A model generated the notes under the pieces. It made no database searches. It was not told where the DNA came from and worked only from the letters and a program-made list of their open reading frames with translations. Source: a virus. Taken from it: a stretch of 35,249 bases of DNA. The DNA is taken from IMG/VR virus record IMGVR_UViG_3300022187_000103, positions 1 to 35,249 of that record. The stretch is one strand, 5' to 3'. The first letter of the stretch is position 1. Each line of letters starts with the position of its first letter. Shown piece by piece: positions 1 to 7,935 of the stretch. A program made the translations under genes and the position numbers.

Positions 1-194
1 GTGGGGATGCGGGCAGCGCAGGAAGCAACGGCACTGGCTCTGGCGGTGGCGGAGGCGGGGGCGGCTGGGGTGCTAGTGGCGGAAACGGCAGTGGTGACAC
101 TCAAGGTAGCGGCGGTACTGGTGGTGCAGCTATCTCAGGTACAGCCATTGCTACATACACTAACAACGGCACAGTTTATGGATCAACAGCATGA
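1..194 (+). CDS. Glycine-rich tail protein, C-terminal end only (partial)
   Basis: The reading frame that begins at base 3 runs open from the window edge to the TGA at 192-194. It encodes a stretch made mostly of Gly, Ser, Asn and Thr, ending in AISGTAIATYTNNGTVYGSTA with Ala-Ile and Thr-Asn-Asn-Gly motifs. Such glycine-rich tails that finish in a short beta-like cap are typical of phage tail tip or fibre proteins. A competing open frame from base 1 is an Ala/Val-rich shadow produced by the same GC-rich repeats. The stop overlaps the next start (ATGA at 191-194), which supports translational coupling with the tail protein downstream. Most of the gene lies before the window, so its exact role cannot be read. 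Confidence 0.75.
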   Translation, partial: GDAGSAGSNGTGSGGGGGGGGWGASGGNGSGDTQGSGGTGGAAISGTAIATYTNNGTVYGSTA

Positions 195-2389
195 GTTTTA
201 CAGAGCTAAGATTTAAACCTGGGATCAATAAAGAAATAACTCCGTATTCTGAAGAAAACGGATGGGTGAATTGTGACAAAGTTAGGTTTCGTTTTGGTTA
301 TCCAGAAAAGTTAAATGGTTGGGAAAAGAATAGTACAAATTCTTTTCTTGGAAATTGCCGTGGCCTTCATGAATGGGTTGCTCTCAGTGGTGAAAAGTTT
401 TTAGGTGTTGGTACACAGTTAAAATACTACATAAAGCAAGGTACTGATTACAACGATATCACACCTATAAGGCTTACGACTGGTGCGGGCGATGTTACTT
501 TTGCAGCCACCAATGGGTCTTCTACTATTACGGTCACAGAAGTGAACCACGGTGCCGTTGAGAATGATTTCGTTACGTTTAGTGGGGCAGCTAGTCTAGG
601 CGGCAACATTACCGCAGATATACTAAATCAAGAGTATCAAATTGTAAGCATTACTGACGGTAACACATATACAATCCAAGCCAGAACTGTAAGTACGATA
701 TCTAGTATAACAGAAAACGGAGCGCTGAACCCCACGTTAGTCACGGCAGATTCTAGTGATACAGGAAATGGCGGTGCATCTGTAGTTGGCGCATACCAAA
801 TAGGCACAGGTCTTAATTCTTCTGTTGCTGGCACTGGTTGGGGCGCAGGTTTGTTTGGCGGTACTAACAACGGCGCACTACAGACAACTCTCAATGAAGG
901 TGGGACACTTAGTGACAGCGATACTACAATTACTGTTACGTCTGCCACGGGGATTGCAGCAAGCGATGTAATCTTAATCGGTGGAACTGAGCTTGTTTTG
1001 GTTGGTGGGGTTAGCTCAAATGATCTTACTGGATGTACTCGTGGTCACAATGGCACACCCGCTTCATCTCACGCAGATGGTTCTGTAGTTCGCCTAACAG
1101 AGGGCAATGCCGATAGCGCAGACGATTTTAATGGGTGGGGCGAGGGCGTTGCCACAGGCACTCAAACAGCCACAACAGGTCTAAGAATATGGTCACATGA
1201 CAATTTCGGAGAAGACTTGATCTTCAACGAGCGCAACGGTCAAGTGTTCTACTGGGATAAAACAAATGGCGTGACAACTCGTGGTGTAGAGCTTTCCACA
1301 CTTTCAGGAACGCCACGGTCTGTTCCGCAAAAGTGCGCTCAAATCTTGCTGTCGGACAGAGACAGGCACGTAATTGCTTTTGGCTCTGATGGCTTGGGCG
1401 CTTCATCTGATACGCAGGGCGATGGCACACAAGACCCCATGCTGATTAGATTCTCTAGTCAGGAAAACCCAATAGACTGGTATCCAACAGATACAAACAC
1501 CGCTGGTGATTTGAGGATCGATACAGGATCAAGGATTGTTCAGGCTGTTGAGACACGCCAACAAATCGCTGTATTTACAGATACCGCTGTGTACGCCATG
1601 CAGTTTATTGGTCCACCTTTTACCTTTGGTATAAATTTAGTTTCGTCAAACATAACTATCGCAAGTCCAAAAGCAGCCATCGCTGTAAACGATATTGTTT
1701 ATTGGATGGGCAATGCAGAATTCTACAGCTATGCGGGTGCGGTTCAAAGAATACCATGCACTGTTCGTGATTACGTCTTTGATGACTTCAATACCAGCCA
1801 GATAGAAAAGGTTGTAGCGGGTTCAAACGTATCGTTTGCAGAGGTTTGGTGGTTCTATCCATCTGCGGATTCAGAAGAAAACGATAGGTATGTAGTCTAC
1901 AACTACCAAGAAAACATTTGGTATATCGGCACACTATCAAGAACAGCTTGGCTAGATCGTGGAATTAGTAGCTTGCCAGTTGCTACGGGCAATGATGGGT
2001 ATTTGTACAATCATGAAACAGGTGCAAAAGCTGACGGTCAAGCAATGACTGCCTACATAGAATCTGGGGATATGGGTATTTCTGACGGCAACAACTTCAG
2101 CTTTATAAGCCGTGTCATACCTGACTTAAACTTTAGAGAAACTAACGTAAACGATACCACGGTAAACTTTGTATTGAATGCAAAAAATGCCCCAGGTCAG
2201 GTCAATCAACAGACTGACACAAACACAGTTACAAAGACATCTAATGTTCCAGTTGACCAATACACGAACCAGTATCAGACTAGGTTGAGAGGTAGAAGTT
2301 TTACCTTCAAGGTAGAATCAACCGATGCAGATGTGCTATGGAGACTTGGAATCCCAAGGATAGACATAAGGCAGGACGGTAGAAGATGA
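191..2389 (+). CDS. Tail/neck stabilisation-type structural protein
   Basis: This 732-residue protein starts with a PGIN motif (residues 8-11) followed by a WxxCDKVRFRxGxPEKxxGW-like block. I associate that opening with tail accessory or DNA-stabilisation proteins (P22 gp10-like) found widely in marine phages. Residues of roughly 100-310 look like an inserted Thr/Ser/Gly-rich beta domain, with an RGHNGTPASSHADG segment that recurs in phage tail modules. The second half carries repeated aromatic and acidic blade-like stretches (WYPTDTNTAG, FIGPPFTFG, RTAWLDRG, HETGAKADG) that suggest a beta-propeller. It is coupled by an ATGA overlap to the glycine-rich protein before it and to the small protein after it. 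The structural role is confident; the exact position in the virion is inferred. Confidence 0.7.
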   Translation: MSFTELRFKPGINKEITPYSEENGWVNCDKVRFRFGYPEKLNGWEKNSTNSFLGNCRGLHEWVALSGEKFLGVGTQLKYYIKQGTDYNDITPIRLTTGAGDVTFAATNGSSTITVTEVNHGAVENDFVTFSGAASLGGNITADILNQEYQIVSITDGNTYTIQARTVSTISSITENGALNPTLVTADSSDTGNGGASVVGAYQIGTGLNSSVAGTGWGAGLFGGTNNGALQTTLNEGGTLSDSDTTITVTSATGIAASDVILIGGTELVLVGGVSSNDLTGCTRGHNGTPASSHADGSVVRLTEGNADSADDFNGWGEGVATGTQTATTGLRIWSHDNFGEDLIFNERNGQVFYWDKTNGVTTRGVELSTLSGTPRSVPQKCAQILLSDRDRHVIAFGSDGLGASSDTQGDGTQDPMLIRFSSQENPIDWYPTDTNTAGDLRIDTGSRIVQAVETRQQIAVFTDTAVYAMQFIGPPFTFGINLVSSNITIASPKAAIAVNDIVYWMGNAEFYSYAGAVQRIPCTVRDYVFDDFNTSQIEKVVAGSNVSFAEVWWFYPSADSEENDRYVVYNYQENIWYIGTLSRTAWLDRGISSLPVATGNDGYLYNHETGAKADGQAMTAYIESGDMGISDGNNFSFISRVIPDLNFRETNVNDTTVNFVLNAKNAPGQVNQQTDTNTVTKTSNVPVDQYTNQYQTRLRGRSFTFKVESTDADVLWRLGIPRIDIRQDGRR

Positions 2390-2784
2390 GTATAGCACCA
2401 GTACCATATTTTCCTGTGCCACCTGTACAGTATTCGCCACAGTACATGGCAGAGGTCACGAGGGCGTTTGCTACTTTTGCGCTGCAGATGACAAACCCTG
2501 CCATAGCAAAACCTGTGCTTATAGAGATTCCAACGTCTGCTCAGTCTGGTGACGAGGTGGGGACCGTTTACGAGACCGAAGGCGTACTGAGAATAAAATC
2601 CGCTACATCCGCTGACAATACTGTTGGCATACCATTACCAAGTTATACGGTGGCTACGTTGCCAACTGTGGAGACAGGCACACTAATATACGTTTCTGAT
2701 GGGGCTGCTGGCAGTCCTGTTGTTGCGTTTGGTGACGGGTCCAACTGGCTGCGTGTCGATACTAGAGCCGCCGTTTCTACTTAG
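2386..2784 (+). CDS. Small tail-associated structural protein
   Basis: This 132-residue protein overlaps the previous gene by ATGA. Its N-terminus is Pro/Tyr-rich and is followed by an amphipathic helix (MAEVTRAFATFALQ). The C-terminal third has the pattern GTLIYVSDGAAGSPVVAFGDGSNW, which is a common surface-module motif in phage tail fibre and spike proteins. It lies between the stabilisation-type tail protein and the lysis region, in a tight + strand operon, so a virion component is likely. No catalytic motif is visible. I do not recognise a named family; it could be a fibre-tip or adaptor subunit. Confidence 0.6.
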   Translation: MSIAPVPYFPVPPVQYSPQYMAEVTRAFATFALQMTNPAIAKPVLIEIPTSAQSGDEVGTVYETEGVLRIKSATSADNTVGIPLPSYTVATLPTVETGTLIYVSDGAAGSPVVAFGDGSNWLRVDTRAAVST

Positions 2785-2793
2785 GAGATCACT

Positions 2794-3009
2794 ATGGCAC
2801 ACACGATTATAGACAACTACAAGGTTTTCCCCAGACTGATGATGTTGGTTGTAACTATACTGACCTATCAAAGCGTCCACTGGTATATGTCTTTGCCTGA
2901 TCCAACCAATGGGCAGGCTGGTCTTGTATCTGTCTGCATGGGCGCACTCACTGGCTGCTTCGGCATCTGGATGAACAAAGAAGCTAAGACAGATCGCGGA
3001 GTAGTATAA
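2794..3009 (+). CDS. Small membrane protein, holin candidate
   Basis: The 71-residue product has two hydrophobic segments: residues 14-30 (rich in Leu, Met, Val, Ile) and residues 43-60 (AGLVSVCMGALTGCFGIW). A short PDPTNGQ loop separates them and the C-terminus is charged. The start follows AGGAG at a 7-base spacing. Two helices, small size and a place three genes before the endolysin fit a holin or a holin regulator. A second, better-recognised holin gene lies at 3680-4069, so this one might be the antiholin partner or simply a conserved small membrane protein of the tail operon. The membrane location is well supported; the lysis role is an inference. Confidence 0.6.
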   Translation: MAHTIIDNYKVFPRLMMLVVTILTYQSVHWYMSLPDPTNGQAGLVSVCMGALTGCFGIWMNKEAKTDRGVV

Positions 3010-3683
3010 TGCCACTCGTTATTCAGTCAGGACAACCAGTTTCACAGGGTGTTTATACGGCACCAACCTCTCCGAAACCGCCAGAGCCAAAGGAAAAGAA
3101 GGGTGGTATCTTTAATAGTGGGTACATCAGTTTCAAAGATATGTTTGATGGCGGTGGCCCAGGCCGTAGTGGTGCTAGATTTTCTAGCGCAGATACAGGT
3201 GCATACGACACTAACAAAGACAACTACATATCTGAAGCCGAATACGCTGCAGCATCAAGCAGTCCAAATTTCTCACAGACTCAAGGCGGTATAGCAGCCT
3301 TATCAAACTTTATTGGAGCCAGACCTCGTGGTTCATATGGACGTGAACGCGCTCTTGGCCCAAGCGGAACCAACATTGGCACATCAGGTATTGCAAATTA
3401 CATTGCTGGCGGCGGAATGTTTGGACCTATGCTTGGTGGTGGACCTACTAGATTTCAGCAAGCATACCCAGAAATGGATCAAGGCAAGATGTTCACCATC
3501 CAAAACTTGATAGCTTCTGGAATGACACCAGAACAGGCTGCGGCATATGTCGGAGCTAACAATACTGGAGGCTCTATCATAAAGCCTATGCTCAAACCAA
3601 CAGTAGGTATGAACATGGGCGGCTTGATGGCATTACGTGACTACAACATGGGTATGCAGATGGGCATGGGGCAGTCGGTATGA
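3009..3683 (+). CDS. Structural protein with one EF-hand-like calcium loop
   Basis: This 224-residue protein starts inside the preceding stop (TAATG). The N-terminus is Pro/Lys-rich (residues 18-32). Residues 67-78 read DTNKDNYISEAE, which places Asp, Asn, Asp, Tyr, Ile and Glu at EF-hand loop positions 1, 3, 5, 7, 8 and 12. The remainder is rich in Gly, Met and Ala, with an LIASGMTPEQAAAYVG segment that looks like a short helix pair, and the C-terminus is unusually Met/Gly-rich (NMGMQMGMGQ). I do not recognise the family. Its place among tail and lysis genes suggests a virion protein, possibly stabilised by calcium. Only one EF-hand loop is visible, so pairing would require a dimer. Confidence 0.6.
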   Translation: MPLVIQSGQPVSQGVYTAPTSPKPPEPKEKKGGIFNSGYISFKDMFDGGGPGRSGARFSSADTGAYDTNKDNYISEAEYAAASSSPNFSQTQGGIAALSNFIGARPRGSYGRERALGPSGTNIGTSGIANYIAGGGMFGPMLGGGPTRFQQAYPEMDQGKMFTIQNLIASGMTPEQAAAYVGANNTGGSIIKPMLKPTVGMNMGGLMALRDYNMGMQMGMGQSV

Positions 3684-4069
3684 TACAGGCACTGATAGGA
3701 CCACTGACTGAACTAGCGGGTGGATGGCTCAAAGGCAAGGCTGATGCGCAAGCTGCCGCTGCAAATCTGAAGCTTGTAGAGGCAGAAGCGAAAGCGACCA
3801 TAATGAAGTCCGCCGCTACATCGGAAGCGGAGTGGGAAAAGATCATGGCGCAAGGCACCATGAACTCGTGGAAAGACGAGTATCTGGTCTTACTTTTCAG
3901 TATTCCGCTAATCCTCTGTTTTACAGGAGATTGGGGGCGCACCACGGTAGCAGAAGGCTTCGCTGCTTTGGAGACAATGCCAGAGTGGTATCAATATACG
4001 TTGGGTGTAATCGTAGCTAGTAGCTTTGCCGTGCGGTCAGCAACTAAATTCTTTGGGGGTAAGAAATGA
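3680..4069 (+). CDS. Holin of the three-TM, gene-transfer-agent type
   Basis: The 129-residue product opens with a weakly hydrophobic helix (residues 2-17). An Ala/Lys/Glu-rich helical region follows, ending in the MAQGTMNSWKDE signature before the membrane part. Two clear membrane segments follow at residues 68-82 (YLVLLFSIPLILCF) and 104-120 (YTLGVIVASSFAVRSA). The NSWKDE block, the PEWY motif before the last helix and the basic C-terminus match what I know of the GTA_holin_3TM family common in alphaproteobacteria and their phages. It overlaps both neighbours by ATGA-type junctions and directly precedes the endolysin, giving a holin-endolysin pair that controls the timing of lysis at the inner membrane. 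Confidence 0.8.
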   Translation: MIQALIGPLTELAGGWLKGKADAQAAAANLKLVEAEAKATIMKSAATSEAEWEKIMAQGTMNSWKDEYLVLLFSIPLILCFTGDWGRTTVAEGFAALETMPEWYQYTLGVIVASSFAVRSATKFFGGKK

Positions 4070-4539
4070 GTTTTAAGTTAAGCAGACGTAGCCTAGATCG
4101 TCTTGAGGGTATCGACGATAGACTACAAGAAGTTGTGAAGATGGCTATCACGCTCACGAAGACCGACTTCGGGGTGGTGCAAGGAATGAGAACCATCGAA
4201 CAGCAGAAGGAGTTGGTTGCCAAAGGTGCCAGTAAAACGATGAAGTCGAAGCACCTTGAGGGTAAGGCTTTTGACATTATGGCCTTTGTAAATGGCAGAG
4301 CTAGTTGGGAATTGAATTTGTATGATGATCTAGCCGATGCAATCAAGGAAGCTGCTATACATCTAGGCGTACCGATTTGTTGGGGTGCGGCATGGGGTAC
4401 TGCTGATATGCCATATCCTATGGACATTCGTAAGTGGGATGGCACAATGGAAGAAGCAATGAATGCCTACATAGACTTGCGTCGATCTCAAGGACGTAGA
4501 CCGTTTATCGACGGACCACACTTTGAATTGATAGGTTAG
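4066..4539 (+). CDS. Endolysin, M15-type L-alanyl-D-glutamate peptidase / carboxypeptidase
   Basis: This 157-residue protein carries the M15 (VanY/Ply) zinc-peptidase pattern. R42 lies in the GMRT motif, H63 and D70 lie in SKHLEGKAFD, and H152 lies in DGPHFEL; the two histidines and the aspartate would bind zinc. Such enzymes cut the peptide side chains of peptidoglycan. No signal peptide or membrane anchor is visible, so export depends on the holin encoded just upstream, which overlaps it by ATGA. The family usually has about 130 residues. Here the stretch of roughly 110-145, between the WGAAW motif and the last zinc ligand, looks like an insertion. Confidence 0.88.
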   Translation: MSFKLSRRSLDRLEGIDDRLQEVVKMAITLTKTDFGVVQGMRTIEQQKELVAKGASKTMKSKHLEGKAFDIMAFVNGRASWELNLYDDLADAIKEAAIHLGVPICWGAAWGTADMPYPMDIRKWDGTMEEAMNAYIDLRRSQGRRPFIDGPHFELIG

Positions 4540-4556
4540 TCGAATGATGGTAAAGT
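4528..4556 (+). promoter_or_regulatory. Possible sigma70-like promoter before the 480-residue virion gene
   Basis: TTGATA (4528-4533), a 17-base spacer and TAAAGT (4551-4556) give a reasonable -35/-10 pair. The predicted transcription start falls inside the 12-bp palindrome at 4555-4566, and the next gene starts at 4583. The -10 match is only fair, so this is a hypothesis. Confidence 0.3.
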
Positions 4557-4566
4557 GCAATTGAAC
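4555..4566. repeat. Dispersed palindrome copy (junction)
   Basis: GTGCAATTGAAC; on the - strand it reads GTTCAATTGCAC followed by TTTA. It lies in the short gap between the endolysin and the 480-residue gene, 16 bases before that ATG. One of twelve near-identical copies in the window. Confidence 0.8.
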
Positions 4567-4582
4567 TAATTGAGAGGTCTCA

Positions 4583-6025
4583 ATGTTACCGTTTCTTTTT
4601 AGCTTAGGACTGCCCGCTCTTGCTCCAAGTATAGGACTTGGTGGACTCTCTGGTGCCGCTCTTGCTGGCATGGGTGCTGGCCTTGGCTCTTTTCTTGAAA
4701 CAGGTGACGTTGGTAAAGGCATAAAAACTGGTATGCTGTCTTTCTTGGGTGGCAAACTTCTAGGTGGCTTAGGCGGTGGTGTAGCGGGCTTAAAGGATAC
4801 AGCGGCTGGCAATGCAGTGCTGTCAGGAAAAGCTCAGGCGGCTATGAGTCAAGGTGCATTCCAAGAGGCAGTCAAAGCTGCTGGGACTAAGGTTCCATTC
4901 TCAGGAATACTTGGTGAAAACGTGGGTTCTGCCATTCTGCAACCTGGGATTATGACTGCAGCAGGTCTAAGTTCTGCTGTAAGTGCAGCGCAGCAAGAGC
5001 CAGAAAAGGGAAAAGATGGTGAAAGATTTGAACCACCTCTACCAACATCGCTAAAAAGACAGGTAACTATAGGTGATCCTCTCGAAGGTTCTGGTGAGCA
5101 AACTTACTTTGACTACACGTATAGTCCAGACCCTACGCTTGAATATCCATATATAGATTACGGTACTTTGCAGGAGAAAAACCGCGAGGTTAAAGGAATG
5201 TATTTGGGTGGTATTGCAAGTGTAGGTGGAGGCCACCCTATGTTTATGGGTTTAGGAAGAGGTATAAGCAGCGCTCTTTCTCAATCTCAAGGTCCAAAAA
5301 TACAAGCGTTTGTGCAAAAAGTTGAGAACGATGCACGATCAGAGTTTGGCGATGACTTATTTCAAGCACCTCAAGTAGCCACTCAAATTCCTACTCAAAT
5401 GCCTATGAATCGTTTACAGCCAGCGATACCTACGGAACCTATGAATGCACTTGAGCAAGCGCAGCAAGCTAGAAATAGTAGTGTTCTCTCAGGACTTTAC
5501 AATTCTGGCAAAGGAGCTGGGTTGGTCAACGCGGAAGCTATACCAGTTAATGCAATGGCTCGCCCCGCGAATATGTTCCAGAGTGCATTGGGCATGGCTG
5601 AAGGTGGTGAAGTGGAATCCATGAATGAGAAAGATATCATTCTAGAATCCATCAAAGCCATAAAGGGAATGAAGGAAGACGCAGAAGCTCAAGAGATTTT
5701 GGGTGTATTCCTAGCGACATATGGTGAAGAAGCTCTTCGTGATCTAGTAAGCTCTGTTCAGTCTGGTGAGTTTGATGAAACTGTTGAGCGCTTTGAAAAC
5801 GGTGAGAATGGAATCGTTCGTGGGCCTGGGGATGGTTCTGGAAGTGATGACAAAGTTCCTGCAACCTTAGATAATCAACAGGATGTCCTGTTGACGGAAG
5901 GCGAGTATGTCTTCCGCGAACCAACTACTGATGCGCTTACCAAGGCGTATGGTGGTGGCTTTTTAGATAAGATCAATGAAGCTGAAGGAGATGCACCAGA
6001 GGTGCTGAGAAAAATGGTGGGTTAA
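4583..6025 (+). CDS. Internal virion (injection) protein, 480 residues
   Basis: The start follows GAGAGG at a good distance. The first 75 residues are Gly/Ala/Leu-rich and hydrophobic (GLGGLSGAALAGMGAGLG), as in membrane-active ejection proteins. The C-terminal part holds the motif GPGDGSGSDDKVPATLDNQQ followed by TEGEYVF, near residues 413-448. I recognise this as a variant of the GPGDGxSDxxPAxIDGxxPAxLSxGEFV motif shared by internal proteins of many marine podovirus-like phages. The gene heads a run of four further injection-type genes, so I infer that it is ejected with the DNA. No enzymatic signature is visible. The exact function is unknown. Confidence 0.6.
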   Translation: MLPFLFSLGLPALAPSIGLGGLSGAALAGMGAGLGSFLETGDVGKGIKTGMLSFLGGKLLGGLGGGVAGLKDTAAGNAVLSGKAQAAMSQGAFQEAVKAAGTKVPFSGILGENVGSAILQPGIMTAAGLSSAVSAAQQEPEKGKDGERFEPPLPTSLKRQVTIGDPLEGSGEQTYFDYTYSPDPTLEYPYIDYGTLQEKNREVKGMYLGGIASVGGGHPMFMGLGRGISSALSQSQGPKIQAFVQKVENDARSEFGDDLFQAPQVATQIPTQMPMNRLQPAIPTEPMNALEQAQQARNSSVLSGLYNSGKGAGLVNAEAIPVNAMARPANMFQSALGMAEGGEVESMNEKDIILESIKAIKGMKEDAEAQEILGVFLATYGEEALRDLVSSVQSGEFDETVERFENGENGIVRGPGDGSGSDDKVPATLDNQQDVLLTEGEYVFREPTTDALTKAYGGGFLDKINEAEGDAPEVLRKMVG

Positions 6026-6445
6026 TTGAGAGTAAGTGCTGTTCCGAAGGAGGCGGTCAAGTACATATGGAAGGACGTTGAAAGGGTACTAGAGAAAAGT
6101 GTTGCTACGGCTGAAACAAAGATTCAGTTGATAGATGTTCTGAAAGGAATTCTGGACGACACTTATGTTCTTTGGGTAGTATTTGAGGAAGACGAGGTTG
6201 TTGCAGCATTTACTACTAGAATAATTGAGTATCCGCAGCGAAGAAGTATGGCACTTGATTGGGTAGGTGGAAGTAGAATGAAAGAATGGTTGGATATCGG
6301 TATGGAAAAGGTTATCGAATTTGCCTCTCTTAATAACTGCGAACACCTAGAAGGCTATGGTCGTAAGGCTTGGGGGAGGGCTTTAAATAAATATGGGTTC
6401 TACCCAGAGTATATTGCGTTTCGCATGGAGATAGAAAATGGGTAA
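6026..6445 (+). CDS. GNAT-fold acetyltransferase-like protein of the virion cassette
   Basis: This 139-residue protein begins with a TTG placed directly after the preceding TAA; no ATG gives the same N-terminus. The pattern (YVLWVVFEEDEVVAAFTTRIIEYP in the middle, then a GRKAWGRALNKYGFYPE-like end) is that of a minimal GNAT fold. It has the beta-beta-alpha core and the arginine-glycine turn region that normally holds acetyl-CoA. I have seen this type of small protein between internal virion genes in marine phages. It overlaps the next gene by 8 bases. Whether it has acetyltransferase activity, and on what target, cannot be told from sequence. Confidence 0.55.
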   Translation: MRVSAVPKEAVKYIWKDVERVLEKSVATAETKIQLIDVLKGILDDTYVLWVVFEEDEVVAAFTTRIIEYPQRRSMALDWVGGSRMKEWLDIGMEKVIEFASLNNCEHLEGYGRKAWGRALNKYGFYPEYIAFRMEIENG

Positions 6446-7934
6446 AGGCAGTTCAACGCCAACACAGCAGGTAGTGCAATCAACAGGTCTGCCTGATTAC
6501 GTTGACCCGTATTTTAAGCGGCTCCTCAAGGGTGCTGAAGAGGCCACGATGCCCTTCGATCCAGAAACTGGAGAGTCAACCTATACCCCATATACAGGTG
6601 AAAGACTTACTCGAAGCGCAAATTATGGGGATATCACTGGTGCCAGACAAGATATTCGTGACATAGCGGGTGCTGGCCTTACTGGTATGAATGAAGCTCT
6701 TGCTGCTCAGAGGCTTGGCATGTCTGGAATAGCGGGCCTTGCAATGGCACCGCCTAGCTTTACCGCATCTAATTTTTCTGCAACAGGTGTTGATCCTTAC
6801 TCTGGCTTTATTGCTGGAACTGCTGATCCATATTCTAAATTTACGGCAGGTACTGCAGACCCATTTAGTGAATTCCAACAGGCAGACTTTAACAAAGCTC
6901 AGGGTCAAGCGTATGACTTTGGTCCCGCCCGTCAGTTCACAGGACAAGAAGTCGCTGACTACATGGACCCATACATGCAGAACGTGGTTGATCTGCAGAA
7001 ACGTGAAGCAATTAAAGACTTTGCTCAACAGCAAGCGGGTAGAGATGCATCAGCAGTTCAAGCGGGTGCGTTTGGTGGTTCTCGTCAAGCCGTTGCTCAA
7101 GGTATGGCAGAGCAAAACTTACAGCAAAGACTTGGTGACATTCAGCAGGTAGGTAGCCAAGCAGCCTTTGACCGTGCGATGCAGATGTTTGAGTCTGACC
7201 GTGAAGCACAAATGGATGTTGAAGGTCGCCGTGCGGCAGAATTAGCCAGAGTTCAGGGTATTGACGTTGGCGAAACAGGACGCACACAGACGGGTGCCGC
7301 AGCAGAGATGGCACGAACACAGGCTGCAAGAGCGGCTGAACTTGCACGGACCCAAGGCATTGGTCTTGATGAGGCGGCACGAGTTCAAGCGGCAGAGGCG
7401 GCAGAGCTTGCTAGAACACAGGGCATCGGGCTTGATGAGGCCGCTCGTATACAGGCGGGTCAAGCTGCTGAGTTAGGTCGCACACAAGGTATCGATGTTG
7501 GTGAGGCGGCTCGTATTCAGGCAGCAAATGCGGCAGAGCAAGCTAGAATTCAAGCCGCTCTAGAGGCACAAAGGTACGGTACTGCAGGTCTATATGGCGA
7601 CTTAATGGGCGCAGGTCGCGGTCTTGTTGGCTTAGGTGAGCTAGAGCGTGGCACTGATATACAAGGTGCGCAGCTTCTAGAAACATTAGGACGTGATATT
7701 CGTGGGGAAGATCAGGCTAGACTTGATCTTGCATATCAAGACTTCTTGCGTCAGCAAGACTATCCGATCAGTCAGTACGAGAGATACGCAGGTATCTTGA
7801 GTGGTGTGCCGACTGGTTCTTTGGATCGCACAACTCAGCAGTATGCAAGCTACAATCCAATCCAACAGGCTCTTGGTGCAGGAATCTCTGCACTTGGTTT
7901 ATACAGGGGACTAGGCGGAGGTTACGGAGCTTAA
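6438..7934 (+). CDS. Internal virion protein with 11/22-residue helical repeats
   Basis: This is a 498-residue protein. Residues 1-60 are Pro/Thr-rich with a DYVDPYFKRLLKGAEE helix. Residues 110-160 hold three approximate copies of a GxxDPYSxF motif (VDPYSGF, ADPYSKF, ADPFSEF). Residues 266 to about 378 are built from Ala/Glu/Arg/Gln-rich repeats of 22 residues, each made of two 11-residue halves. The rest is helical, followed by a small Gly-rich end. Long Ala-rich helices and lack of enzymatic motifs are usual for ejection or internal core proteins of short-tailed phages. Its neighbours are other injection-type genes. The family is familiar from marine phage genomes, but I cannot name it. 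Confidence 0.6.
   Translation: MGKGSSTPTQQVVQSTGLPDYVDPYFKRLLKGAEEATMPFDPETGESTYTPYTGERLTRSANYGDITGARQDIRDIAGAGLTGMNEALAAQRLGMSGIAGLAMAPPSFTASNFSATGVDPYSGFIAGTADPYSKFTAGTADPFSEFQQADFNKAQGQAYDFGPARQFTGQEVADYMDPYMQNVVDLQKREAIKDFAQQQAGRDASAVQAGAFGGSRQAVAQGMAEQNLQQRLGDIQQVGSQAAFDRAMQMFESDREAQMDVEGRRAAELARVQGIDVGETGRTQTGAAAEMARTQAARAAELARTQGIGLDEAARVQAAEAAELARTQGIGLDEAARIQAGQAAELGRTQGIDVGEAARIQAANAAEQARIQAALEAQRYGTAGLYGDLMGAGRGLVGLGELERGTDIQGAQLLETLGRDIRGEDQARLDLAYQDFLRQQDYPISQYERYAGILSGVPTGSLDRTTQQYASYNPIQQALGAGISALGLYRGLGGGYGA
7233..7571 (+). repeat. In-frame 66-bp tandem repeats coding a hendecad helix
   Basis: Units start at 7233, 7299 (half unit of 33 bp), 7332, 7398, 7464 and 7530 (partial). 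Each full unit encodes two 11-residue halves of the type AAELARTQGIG and LDEAARVQAAE. The third and fourth full units are almost identical in protein, whereas their DNA differs at synonymous positions. This indicates selection on the protein rather than a recent DNA duplication. An 11-residue period predicts a nearly straight or right-handed coiled coil. Confidence 0.85.
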
Positions 7935-7935
7935 C

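Noticed and set aside
637-948. 103-codon antisense frame inside the tail protein gene
   Set aside because: It is opposite a conserved structural gene and its hydrophobic Val/Pro-rich product follows from the Thr/Ser-rich codons on the other strand.
3331-3342. GTTCATATGGAC as a further palindrome copy
   Set aside because: Two or more mismatches and no TTTT flank; not distinguishable from chance.
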